A stretch of 64,000 nucleotides of DNA, taken from the NCBI GenBank assembly GCA_965243755.1, contig CBDEVW010000006.1, positions 1,093,097 through 1,157,096 on the forward strand, read 5' to 3'. The number at the start of each line of letters is the position of its first letter. The stretch's first letter is position 1. Below are positions 53,542-61,263 of the stretch, one piece after another. The position numbers and the translations under genes were made by a program. Below the pieces are notes generated by a model. The model saw only the letters and a list, made by a program, of their open reading frames with translations. It was not told the DNA's origin and did no database searches. This stretch comes from JANSWY01 sp965243755. Lineage in GTDB: Bacteria > Bacteroidota > Bacteroidia > Cytophagales > Cyclobacteriaceae.

Positions 53542-54093
53542 TCATACCTTGATGAGGTTGGAATATTCATCCTCCAACTTCATATGAAGGGACCAAAAGC
53601 CATTTGATTTCACTTCATTGAGCTGATCACTCAATATATTCAAGTGCGTGTGCCATCCGGCAAAAGTCCCAATTTGTTGCTCCGGGTCTGTTGGAAGTTT
53701 TTCATGGGTCAGGGTAAGTTTTACTTTTCCTTCATGTTGTTCCAGCTCGAAGGTGACAATGCCATTTTCCCAATTAATGACCAGTTTGTTCGGTGCACTG
53801 ATTTCAACGATTGTCGCGATGGAGGTAAAACCATCCCCAAATTCTTTATATTTTTCCGGAACTGATTCGTGTGTTCCTCCAAGTTGAGAATTATTAAAGA
53901 TCAGTTTCATTTCTCCTCCTGGCTGCAAGTTTGTAGGTCCACCCGCAAACCACAAACCCCTTTTTTGATCATCCACCAAATATTCCCAAACTTTCTCAAT
54001 GGGCCCGGGAAGCAAGCGTTCAAATTGTAAGGTGTTATTTTCAATTAGCTTTCCATAAAGACCATTGTCATTAGTAATTTCACTGTTCTTCAT
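53542..54093 (-). CDS. SRPBCC domain protein (AHSA1 type) 2
   Basis: A 183-residue cytoplasmic protein. The AHSA1 hallmark is LQFERLLPGPIEKVWEYLVDDQKRGLWFAGG, followed by a beta-sheet core (VISAPNKLVINWENGIVTFEL-type) and the C-terminal helix region HTHLNILSDQLN. Ligand unknown. Its start overlaps the end of the ArsR gene by 14 bases, so the two are translated together. It is the second ArsR/SRPBCC pair of the window (compare 7731-8575). Confidence 0.9.
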   Translation of the reverse strand: MKNSEITNDNGLYGKLIENNTLQFERLLPGPIEKVWEYLVDDQKRGLWFAGGPTNLQPGGEMKLIFNNSQLGGTHESVPEKYKEFGDGFTSIATIVEISAPNKLVINWENGIVTFELEQHEGKVKLTLTHEKLPTDPEQQIGTFAGWHTHLNILSDQLNEVKSNGFWSLHMKLEDEYSNLIKV

Positions 54094-54400
54094 CTTTATC
54101 TTCGTTTAATAAGTTTTCCAATTTGTCAAGTCGCTCATTCCAGAATCTTCTGTATTTATGAACCCATAGCGCAATTTCCCCAAGTGTTTCCAATTGAACA
54201 GAACACCATTGTTCCCTGCCAATTTTTTTCATGTTTACTATCCCACACTCTTCAAGAATGTGTACATGCTTGGCTACTGCAGGTCTGGACATATCAAAAT
54301 GACCAATGAGGTCATTAAGGTTCGATTCTTTTTCCGATAATAGATCAATGATTTGTCTTCTTGTGGGATCGGCAATGGCCTGAAATACATCTCTTCTCAT
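54080..54400 (-). CDS. ArsR/SmtB-family winged-helix regulator 2
   Basis: A 106-residue regulator opening MRRDVFQAIADPTRRQIIDLL, nearly the same as the paralogue at 7731. The winged helix is NDLIGHFDMSRPAVAKHVHILEECGIV. Residues of classical metal sites are absent. Its promoter (54407-54459) carries two inverted repeats, suggesting self-repression together with the co-transcribed SRPBCC gene. Confidence 0.93.
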   Translation of the reverse strand: MRRDVFQAIADPTRRQIIDLLSEKESNLNDLIGHFDMSRPAVAKHVHILEECGIVNMKKIGREQWCSVQLETLGEIALWVHKYRRFWNERLDKLENLLNEDKDEEQ

Positions 54401-54406
54401 GATATA

Positions 54407-54459
54407 AAACCGTTTGGTTTCAAAACTAACAAATTGTTAAAACAAAACCAAATGGTTTT
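54407..54459 (-). promoter_or_regulatory. ArsR 2 promoter with two inverted-repeat operators
   Basis: Read on the minus strand, TTTG (54452-54449) and TAGTTTTG (54428-54421) are separated by exactly 20 bp, matching both consensus elements. AAAACCA-AA-TGGTTTT (54444-54459) covers the -33 element. AAACC-GTTT-GGTTT (54407-54420) lies right after the -7 element. It has the same plan as the ArsR 1 promoter but a different operator word. Confidence 0.78.
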
Positions 54460-54538
54460 GTAACGAATTTAATCACTACATGAATAAAGGAATCCATTGT
54501 TTATATTGTTGGAATAAAGGATCCAATAAGCATGCAAT

Positions 54539-54946
54539 ATGAAATGAGCATGATCTCGAATACACCAACCGATTATGAATAATGAAGCTGAAATAGCTTT
54601 AATGGTTGATGTTTTGGAAGAAGCGAATTCCATGCCTAAATGCCGAAGTGGTGGCATTACGGCACGCAGGCATGTGACCATTGGAAATTTAAATATATAG
54701 ACATGAAATGAGCATAAGTTAGCACATACCAACCGGTGGTGAAAATTCGGTTAGAAATGCATAACCGGTTAGTTTTCAGCTACTGCGAATTCCATGTGAC
54801 CGTTGAAAATCTAATTATATACACATGAAATGAGCATAAGTTAGCACATACCAACCGGTGGTGAATATTCGGTTAGAAATGCATAACTGGTTAGTTTTCA
54901 ACTACTGCGAATTCCATGTGACCGTTGAAAATCTAATTATGTACAC
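54539..54946 (+). repeat. 122-bp tandem repeat of the leader of the following gene
   Basis: CATGTGACC begins at 54671, 54793 and 54915, each 122 bp apart. Two full units and the start of a third (which runs into the gene) are nearly identical. A worn copy lies at about 54539-54632 (ATGAAATGAGCAT ... GCGAATTCCATG). Each unit contains ACATGAAATGAGCAT, a copy of the next gene's start (ACATGAAATATCTT) that ends at once in a stop, ATG-AAA-TGA. Inverted repeats of AACCG/CGGTT occur in each unit. The rest of the stretch holds no gene. Confidence 0.85.
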
Positions 54947-55765
54947 ATGAAATATCTTATTCTTTTCATTGTTTCCTTTCATTCATTGTCTACCTATAGT
55001 CAAACAGGGATTAAGCACTTGCAATACCAGACAGCCTTTGGACGACTCGACTGCTGGGTCTATGGCAAACAGCTTTCCGGGAGTTACGAAATTTCACCTA
55101 AAAAAATAATAGGATCGTTTCTGGCTGAAATAAACGGAGATTCTGCTACAGGGAAATGGGTTGATCCCGACGGAACCGGAGATATTGTGATCACATTTTA
55201 TGATGACTATTCCAGCCTAAGGGCTGATTATAATAATCACAACAACCCAGATAAGTGGTTTCGAAATCAGTGGCATGGTACATTGATAGATAACCCTCAG
55301 ACAAAACAGGATAATAATAGTCCGTGCCAGGGTGGTGCTTATGAGTTAATTAAACCATTTATTGGTACCTGGGAGGAGTATGAACTCGATGATGAAAATT
55401 TTGAGACCTACATCGGAACATTACAGGTTAAACTTGACGCAGCAAACTGTGCATTGTTGCAGCGATTTGTCAATGCTGACACCACATTTTTTTACAACAC
55501 ACTGGGGTATATTAATTCTTCCTCTGGGATCTGGCAGGAAAAGTATGTTTTCAGCACAGGTACAACAGCGGATTATCACTGGATCGTAGATGCTGGTGAT
55601 ATTGTACAACGCAAAATAGGAGGGTCTCGGCAGGTGGACTATGTTCATCAACTAAGATTTACTGAACTAACAAATCAGGGCTATCTACTATTGCAAGAGC
55701 AATCTAAGGATGGCGGTAAGACCTGGGTAGTGAATGGAAGAACCAAAGTAAAAAGAATACAATGA
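54947..55765 (+). CDS. Unrecognised secreted protein with DUF1579-like C-terminal half
   Basis: A 272-residue exported protein with a signal peptide ending near TYSQ. The N-terminal half is beta-rich, with the pattern ISPKKIIGSFLAEINGDSATGKWVDPDGTGDIVITF. This resembles small lipocalin-like repeats seen in secreted proteins. The second half (IGTWEEYELDDENFETYIGTLQ..., then WIVDAGDIVQRK) looks like a DUF1579/lipocalin-type barrel. No catalytic residues are evident. Its leader is the last unit of a 122-bp tandem duplication, so its expression may depend on that array. Confidence 0.65.
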   Translation: MKYLILFIVSFHSLSTYSQTGIKHLQYQTAFGRLDCWVYGKQLSGSYEISPKKIIGSFLAEINGDSATGKWVDPDGTGDIVITFYDDYSSLRADYNNHNNPDKWFRNQWHGTLIDNPQTKQDNNSPCQGGAYELIKPFIGTWEEYELDDENFETYIGTLQVKLDAANCALLQRFVNADTTFFYNTLGYINSSSGIWQEKYVFSTGTTADYHWIVDAGDIVQRKIGGSRQVDYVHQLRFTELTNQGYLLLQEQSKDGGKTWVVNGRTKVKRIQ

Positions 55766-55781
55766 GCTTACCGTTATATGA

Positions 55782-56105
55782 AAAATAGTAGGATCAGTTG
55801 ACCAGTCTGAACATCCGCTGGACTGGGACTGGGCAGAGGATCACCCTTTTTTTGATTTTTCCAGAGATGACCTGGACCAGGTAAATGAGACTGCTGATCA
55901 GGTAAAAAGAGATATCAATACACTTGCAACTGATGGAACTCCTGTTGGCCATGGAAAAGCCAAAAAGCCAGGTAAGGTCGTGTTACTTATTCATGACAGG
56001 ACATTCAGGGATTTGAAAACCTCAAAACCTGTTGAAAAGCTTCGGAAACTAATTCAGGATTTGAAGAGTGATGGCTATGTTTTTAGCACCCTTGACAGGT
56101 ATTGA
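55782..56105 (+). pseudogene. Remnant: C-terminal end of a polysaccharide deacetylase-like gene
   Basis: The frame 55782-56105 is open for 107 codons but has no start codon; a stop lies directly before it. Its end, KVVLLIHDRTFRDLKTSKPV through YVFSTLDRY, matches the last strands and helix of NodB-type polysaccharide deacetylases (pattern VLLMHDR...L....IFxTLDxY). The upstream catalytic metal-binding domain is absent. A 5'-deleted gene is the simplest explanation. A terminator-like hairpin follows. Confidence 0.65.
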
Positions 56106-56111
56106 AAAAGT

Positions 56112-56135
56112 AGGGAGGCTCCCAAACAGCCTCCC
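56112..56135. terminator. Bidirectional terminator
   Basis: GGGAGGCT, a seven-base loop and AGCCTCCC form a perfect stem followed by TTT on the plus strand, with AAAAAG on the other side. It lies between the deacetylase remnant and the convergent hydrolase gene. Confidence 0.75.
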
Positions 56136-56152
56136 TTTCCTCAAAACTGACT

Positions 56153-58033
56153 TCACTCGAGGATTAACAACTTCTGTTGTTTTCTTTGATTATCAATCTG
56201 TAATTCAACCAGGTAAATACCACTTTTTACATCGACGGGGTTCCATGTGATTGTTTTTGAATTTGCAGGAATGCTAATTTTCTGCACAACTTCGCCACGA
56301 ATAGAATAAATGGTAACTACCGTATTTTCATATGATTCGCTTAGCCTGATGGTCACTTGATTGCTAGCAGGGTTAGGATAAATGACCCATTCATTCCTGT
56401 CAGATACTGTGGTTGAGACTTCATCCATGGAAATGGCAACTGTGGTGATCAATGACCTTTTCAATTGGGGACCATGTGCTTCCACGATAAGTTGATAAAT
56501 CCCACTGTTGAGGGCATCATTCACCTGAAGTTCAAACTTGTTGTCAAGTAGAACATAATCCAATGGTATTTGGGAGGGCGATCCTGCCTTATTGAGTTTG
56601 AAATCTGATATGGGAATTAACCTGGCGTCAATTTCGATATCATTGGTGTTTTCTAATCCAATAAAGTATAGAGAGGCATCTAACAAACCATCCTCCAAAG
56701 GTGTCATAACCAATTGATCACCAAGGTCAAGCACCATCTCAGGGCCTTTTTCCTCATATACCAGGGCAACCATTGCAGGGTCCAGTAATTGATACCTGCC
56801 AGGAGGAACTTGTAGTGTTGCAAACACATCGGTATTATTGGATTTAGTCAGCTCAAATTCTTTGAAAGATTTACCCGAACCTTTTACAGCAATTGTATTT
56901 TGAATCTCATGCAGGGGAATAAGCTGTGTTTGACGATCATTTTGCCCAACATAAAAATCGGGACTATCAGGTGTAATCCAATGAAATTGACTCCTGAGGA
57001 TTTGATTGGGTTTTTGAGGCTGAACTGAATTGCCTTTGGTTTGCCTCTGGTTGTTTTGCTGCAAAGCAGTCTTGATATGAGGCCAGACTTTGTTGCCACG
57101 TGTGACTTCAAAGTGATCAAGATTGGTTTCATCAGGTCCATCATAATATGGAATCCATAGGAAGCCATAATATTTCTTGAGACCATCAAACAATTCGGTT
57201 CCTCCGGGTCTACGTGAACTGGCATAAGGTACTACGCCATCATTTCCTCCACTACTTTTGGAGCCATCCATCAGATACAATATACCCTGTGGAATGCTTA
57301 GCCTGTTCAGGGGTCCATCTCCCCAGCCACCAATGGTAGTGTAAGGAACAGTGTTATTGGGATGATGATCAGTGATCGATCGAAAATAATTCATATAGCC
57401 ACGTTGTAAGCTAAGTGTGGCATCATTGTTTTGCATGAAAATAATATTCACCAGGCTCAGCAGCACACTATTGGCAAGTTCGGCAATACCAGTACCATAA
57501 TGTGGCGTGCTTAAAGTGAAAACCTCTGAAACATGCCGATGGGCGCCATAATGAACCAAAGCAGCATCAATATCCACACCACCTTTGCTCCAGCCTATCA
57601 TCACAATGGGGGCATTATTGTAATGGGACCTGACTTTAGCAATCATATTGGCAAGCATTGCCCCATTGGTCCACATGTCATCATTAGGAGTGAGGGACAC
57701 ATAGACACTTCTGTATCCGTCTTTATACACATCAGCGTACATATTGTCCTTCCCCTGAAAAAAGACCTGTCCATTGGTGGCATACCCGTGGACAAAAATA
57801 AGTACTGGTTTATTTTCAGAATTAGGAGGAGTTTTCCCGTAATAAATGGTATTAACTTCGTTCCCTTCCCACAAATCAATCCCTACCGGGATAAGTTGGG
57901 TCCCTTCATCATAATTAGGATCACCTAAATAGATCTGAGTGGGTTCAGAAATTTTGTAAGTTAAATCTTGCCCGTAAGTGAGCGCAGTAGTGCCGGTAAA
58001 GGCCACCACCAGTGTTAGTAAAAGTGACTTCAT
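56153..58033 (-). CDS. Secreted alpha/beta hydrolase (lipase/esterase-like) with T9SS type A sorting domain
   Basis: A 626-residue exported protein. The signal peptide ends near LTYGQ. The hydrolase domain at ~50-335 has the oxyanion motif FVHGYATNG (from about 81), a serine nucleophile in IGWSKGGVD (Ser149), an acid candidate in GGNDGVVPYASS and a base candidate in LDHFEV. Lipase-like substrates fit the motif set. An Ig-like region follows, then the sorting domain WVIYPNPASNQVTIRL...KLLILE, which routes the protein through T9SS. A surface or medium lipase is the likeliest role. Confidence 0.87.
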   Translation of the reverse strand: MKSLLLTLVVAFTGTTALTYGQDLTYKISEPTQIYLGDPNYDEGTQLIPVGIDLWEGNEVNTIYYGKTPPNSENKPVLIFVHGYATNGQVFFQGKDNMYADVYKDGYRSVYVSLTPNDDMWTNGAMLANMIAKVRSHYNNAPIVMIGWSKGGVDIDAALVHYGAHRHVSEVFTLSTPHYGTGIAELANSVLLSLVNIIFMQNNDATLSLQRGYMNYFRSITDHHPNNTVPYTTIGGWGDGPLNRLSIPQGILYLMDGSKSSGGNDGVVPYASSRRPGGTELFDGLKKYYGFLWIPYYDGPDETNLDHFEVTRGNKVWPHIKTALQQNNQRQTKGNSVQPQKPNQILRSQFHWITPDSPDFYVGQNDRQTQLIPLHEIQNTIAVKGSGKSFKEFELTKSNNTDVFATLQVPPGRYQLLDPAMVALVYEEKGPEMVLDLGDQLVMTPLEDGLLDASLYFIGLENTNDIEIDARLIPISDFKLNKAGSPSQIPLDYVLLDNKFELQVNDALNSGIYQLIVEAHGPQLKRSLITTVAISMDEVSTTVSDRNEWVIYPNPASNQVTIRLSESYENTVVTIYSIRGEVVQKISIPANSKTITWNPVDVKSGIYLVELQIDNQRKQQKLLILE

Positions 58034-58406
58034 TTTATATTGGTTTTGGTTAGCATATCAATAGGCATAAATGCCTAATTCCGTTAATATACAAACTGAT
58101 TTCCAGTAATAAAACCATTACATGTGATAATCTTTTCTTGTAGGACCTATAGTCATTTTTTATGCTGATTGCGTTAACTACTCATTCATTGCTGTCAACT
58201 ACTAACTCCCTCATTTAAACTCATTGTAATAACCATAACTTCCCATTGAATAATCCAGCGAATCGGACCATTCTAAAGAAAACTCAGGGTCATTCTTCAC
58301 AGAACCTGTGGGGCTTAAGCATTTGATAATGAGCCAGTATTGCATTTTCAGGTACAGTTGAGGGATGGGGTATAAATGCATTTTAGAAGTCAAACAAATT
58401 TCACTT
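58034..58406. other. Divergent intergenic region with a possible short frame
   Basis: About 370 bases between two divergent T9SS-cargo genes. A minus-strand frame at 58211-58345 encodes MQYWLIIKCLSPTGSV and continues NDPEFSLEWSDSLDYSMGSY; its composition looks protein-like, perhaps a gene remnant. No promoter with both elements was found. Confidence 0.35.
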
Positions 58407-60140
58407 ATGAAAAATCTAACTTTATCATTATTCATTTCACTATGTGCTGCTACAGTGTTTGGTCAGTCTGGTAATACCAGCTATGGTTTTGGTACCAACA
58501 GTCAGGGTAATTATAACAGCATGTTTGGTTATTACGCAGGGTCCAAGGTGACCGACGACTCAAATACTATGGTAGGCTACCGTTCGGGCAATAATACGAC
58601 AACAGGAGGTTACAATGTCTTTCTTGGTGCCGTGAGTGGTTACAACAATGTATCTGGTTCCCATAATTTATTTGCAGGGTTTCGCTCCGGTCATAAGGTA
58701 GAGAGAGGATTCAATAACGTTTATCTTGGAGCGGATGCTGGAATGCAAAACAGTAGTGGTTCCAATAATGTTAATATTGGGTTTCAGGCTGGAAAGAACA
58801 ACAAGGCATCAGATAATATTTACATTGGCACTCTCTCCGGAGCATACAGTTCAGGGTCCGAAAATGTTTGTGTCGGAGTAAACGCAGGCAGGTCAGTCTC
58901 AGGAGATAAAAATAGCTTTTTCGGGTTTTTCTCAGGAATCTCAAATTTGGATGGTACCGAAAATACATTTTTAGGATATCGATCGGGTTCGAGTAACCAA
59001 ATTGGGAATAACAACACATTTTTAGGCTCGTATGCCGGGTACAATAACCGATCTGGAGGCGACAATGTGATGATCGGTCAACAAGCCGGGTATTCAAATG
59101 ATACAGGAAGTCTAAATGTCATCATTGGAAGGGGTAGTGGTGAAAAACACATTGCGGGCGATCTCAATACTTTCATCGGCGCAGTAGCAGGTAACAACAA
59201 TATTTACGGCTACTATAACACGTTCATTGGTGCCAGTTCTGGGTTTTCGTGTGAAGGAAACCAAAATACCTTTATTGGAAATTTCGCGGGAATGAATAAT
59301 GCAGACGGGAATAACAATGTCTTTATTGGACATTCAGCTGGCTCCAATCTCCAGGGATCAAATCAATTACTGATCGGTAATGATAGTATCAGTCACCTGA
59401 TTTATGGCAATTTCCAGGAAAATCATGTAAGCATTGGGGCAATACCATCAATTGCTTATCAAAAGGATTACACGCTTTATGTCAATGGTTATGCATACGC
59501 AACAGGCTATTGGAAGTCATCAGACAGAAACTACAAAAAAGAACTAAAGCCGATTCAATCACCTCTGGACATGGTTCTCAGGATGGAAGGGCTAAAGTAT
59601 CGATACAAAAGGGACATTCCGGAGAAGAGCTTTCCGGAGGGGCTACAGTATGGTTTTATTGCTCAGGAATTGAAGAAAGTCATTCCTGAGGCCGTCTTAA
59701 AACACAACGATGGCACGTATGCGGTTGATTATACCATGGTAATTCCTGTATTGGTGGAAGCCATCAAAGAGCTGGATAACAATCATTCCTATACGGAGGA
59801 TTTACTAACAACCATTTCCACCTTGGAAGATCGGATCAGGGTGTTGGAAAACAAACTGGACGCATCAAACACAGAACAGAGTGATGGTGTGAACCAGACC
59901 ATTCTATTGCAAAATGCTCCAAATCCTGGCAAAGGAATTACCAACATCAATTACAGGGCTTCATCTACTGTGGACTTAGTGATCACCGATCTGCAGGGTA
60001 AGATTGTCAAAACATTCAAGCAACTGGCTCCTGAAGGCGGACTGGAGATCAGGGCCTCTGAGATTGGTACAGGAGTATTTAACTACCTGCTCATTGAAAA
60101 TGGTGAGATCGTAGCTTCAAAAAAATTGGTACTTCAGTAG
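58407..60140 (+). CDS. Secreted repeat protein with S74 intramolecular chaperone domain and T9SS sorting domain
   Basis: A 577-residue protein; ATG 58407 opens the signal peptide MKNLTLSLFISLCAATVFGQ. About 18 repeats of ~20-24 residues follow (GNNNTFLGSYAGYNNRSGG, GDNVMIGQQAGYSNDTG), giving a Gly/Asn-rich beta-prism or head-like stalk. Next is a peptidase S74-type chaperone domain at ~375-480 (SSDRNYKKELKPIQSPL ... GFIAQELKKVIPEAV, then DYTMVIPVLVEAIKEL), a coiled coil and the sorting domain (NAPNPGKGITNINYR...KLVLQ). S74 domains trimerise phage tail fibres and then self-cleave. Here it probably assembles a trimeric surface fibre. Confidence 0.87.
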   Translation: MKNLTLSLFISLCAATVFGQSGNTSYGFGTNSQGNYNSMFGYYAGSKVTDDSNTMVGYRSGNNTTTGGYNVFLGAVSGYNNVSGSHNLFAGFRSGHKVERGFNNVYLGADAGMQNSSGSNNVNIGFQAGKNNKASDNIYIGTLSGAYSSGSENVCVGVNAGRSVSGDKNSFFGFFSGISNLDGTENTFLGYRSGSSNQIGNNNTFLGSYAGYNNRSGGDNVMIGQQAGYSNDTGSLNVIIGRGSGEKHIAGDLNTFIGAVAGNNNIYGYYNTFIGASSGFSCEGNQNTFIGNFAGMNNADGNNNVFIGHSAGSNLQGSNQLLIGNDSISHLIYGNFQENHVSIGAIPSIAYQKDYTLYVNGYAYATGYWKSSDRNYKKELKPIQSPLDMVLRMEGLKYRYKRDIPEKSFPEGLQYGFIAQELKKVIPEAVLKHNDGTYAVDYTMVIPVLVEAIKELDNNHSYTEDLLTTISTLEDRIRVLENKLDASNTEQSDGVNQTILLQNAPNPGKGITNINYRASSTVDLVITDLQGKIVKTFKQLAPEGGLEIRASEIGTGVFNYLLIENGEIVASKKLVLQ

Positions 60141-60160
60141 ATTGAAGTGTTTAGCTGATC

Positions 60161-60190
60161 AGGACATTCATCTATTAGGGTGAATGTCCT
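60161..60190 (+). terminator. Terminator after the S74-domain gene
   Basis: AGGACATTCA and TGAATGTCCT form a perfect 10-bp stem around a ten-base loop, followed by TTTGTT. Confidence 0.85.
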
Positions 60191-60207
60191 TTGTTGCTGA
60201 AGCAGAT

Positions 60208-60663
60208 TTAATCTTGTCTTTTTAATGTTACACCTACAAGGGAATGACAGAGTTCTCCACCTGGTCCATAACGTGCAAATGCTACTGATGCTCCGATAGC
60301 AATGTCTTCAGTCTCGGCACCCTGCAGAGACAGGTCAACTTTTCCATTGACTATGTCTTCGTTGCATCCCCAATCAGTAGGAAAATATGCAGAGTAACGA
60401 CATCCAAATTGATTTAGCCCTACAAATTCCAAAGGAATGACAAGAGGTTCTTCCAATCCACAATCAACATTTTCCTTACAGGTTACTGTTACCGAAATAT
60501 CTCCGTAATTACAGGCGATGGCCACTTCCAGCCTCGTTGGTTTATCGACTACTTCAACGTCAACAGGCACTTTGGAGGGATCAGGTGGAAAGAAGTTTCT
60601 GGAAATTAAAAAACCGGCTAGTACCCCAGTTGCAAAAATTACCGTTCCAATCAATGGTTTCAT
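60208..60663 (-). CDS. Unrecognised membrane-anchored small protein
   Basis: A 151-residue protein with an N-terminal anchor (LIGTVIFATGVLAGFLIS, ~4-22) and a periplasmic beta-rich domain containing five cysteines (IACNYGDISVTVTCKENVDCG, FGCRYS, DWGCNED, LCHSLVG). I do not recognise the family. A TTTG...TATATTTA pair with short spacing lies just upstream on the minus strand, possibly its promoter. It is separated by 75 bp from the SOD-like gene upstream in the same direction. Confidence 0.65.
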   Translation of the reverse strand: MKPLIGTVIFATGVLAGFLISRNFFPPDPSKVPVDVEVVDKPTRLEVAIACNYGDISVTVTCKENVDCGLEEPLVIPLEFVGLNQFGCRYSAYFPTDWGCNEDIVNGKVDLSLQGAETEDIAIGASVAFARYGPGGELCHSLVGVTLKRQD

Positions 60664-60738
60664 AATATATAGGTTTTATTGAATCATAATGGATTAAATA
60701 TAAACCAATATTTTAAACAAACAGTTAGGTGTGATGAT

Positions 60739-61245
60739 CTAATTTTGATTTAACTCAATCTTCCCACAACCAATCACAGGCCCTGAATTTCCATCTGGCT
60801 GGGTCCTCAAATCGTCGGGTCTGGCATGGATGGTAACCACCTTACCAATCAGACTTTGTTTTCCTTTTAATTGTAACCAGGGGTCCGTAAATTCAATGTG
60901 GGCTTTGCCCCAGCGGTCGACAACTACATTTCCCAGATCACCCTTATGGCTTTTCAATTCCTGTGGACCTCCATGAGGCATTTTGGAAGGGTTGTAGTGC
61001 CCGGCATCATTGTCACAGGTATTTTGGATGTGTATACCGTATCGGCCTTGCTTCAATCCTTCAACATTTCCTATGATCCTGACTCCCTCTTTGGTCTTTA
61101 TAAAAACTATAGTTCCTGAAACAGGTATACTGTCTACCGAGTTAATGGTACAGGTGGCGCTTAAGGTCTCATTGGGCTTTTCCTTTTTTTGACTGAAACC
61201 AGGTATAACAACGCACATCAGCAATATGATCATTATGGTTCTCAT
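60739..61245 (-). CDS. Cu/Zn superoxide dismutase-like protein with altered copper site
   Basis: A 168-residue exported protein (signal peptide to about GFSQ) of the SodC fold. Aligned with Cu/Zn SOD, the copper/zinc ligands are His72 (GIHI), His83 (GHYNP), His91 (HGG), His100 and Asp103 (SHKGDLGN) and His140 (VVTIHARPDD); Cys77 and Cys160 (IGCG) could form the usual disulfide. Two key residues differ: the second copper ligand (GxHxH) is Gln74, and the active-site arginine before the last Cys is replaced (PVIGCG). Zinc binding looks intact but dismutase activity is doubtful. Confidence 0.88.
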   Translation of the reverse strand: MRTIMIILLMCVVIPGFSQKKEKPNETLSATCTINSVDSIPVSGTIVFIKTKEGVRIIGNVEGLKQGRYGIHIQNTCDNDAGHYNPSKMPHGGPQELKSHKGDLGNVVVDRWGKAHIEFTDPWLQLKGKQSLIGKVVTIHARPDDLRTQPDGNSGPVIGCGKIELNQN

Positions 61246-61263
61246 AGTAGTGTCATTTTTATA

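Noticed and set aside
57533..57928. 131-codon plus-strand frame within the hydrolase gene
   Set aside because: It is antisense to the lipase-like gene with its clear catalytic motifs, and has no recognisable domain.
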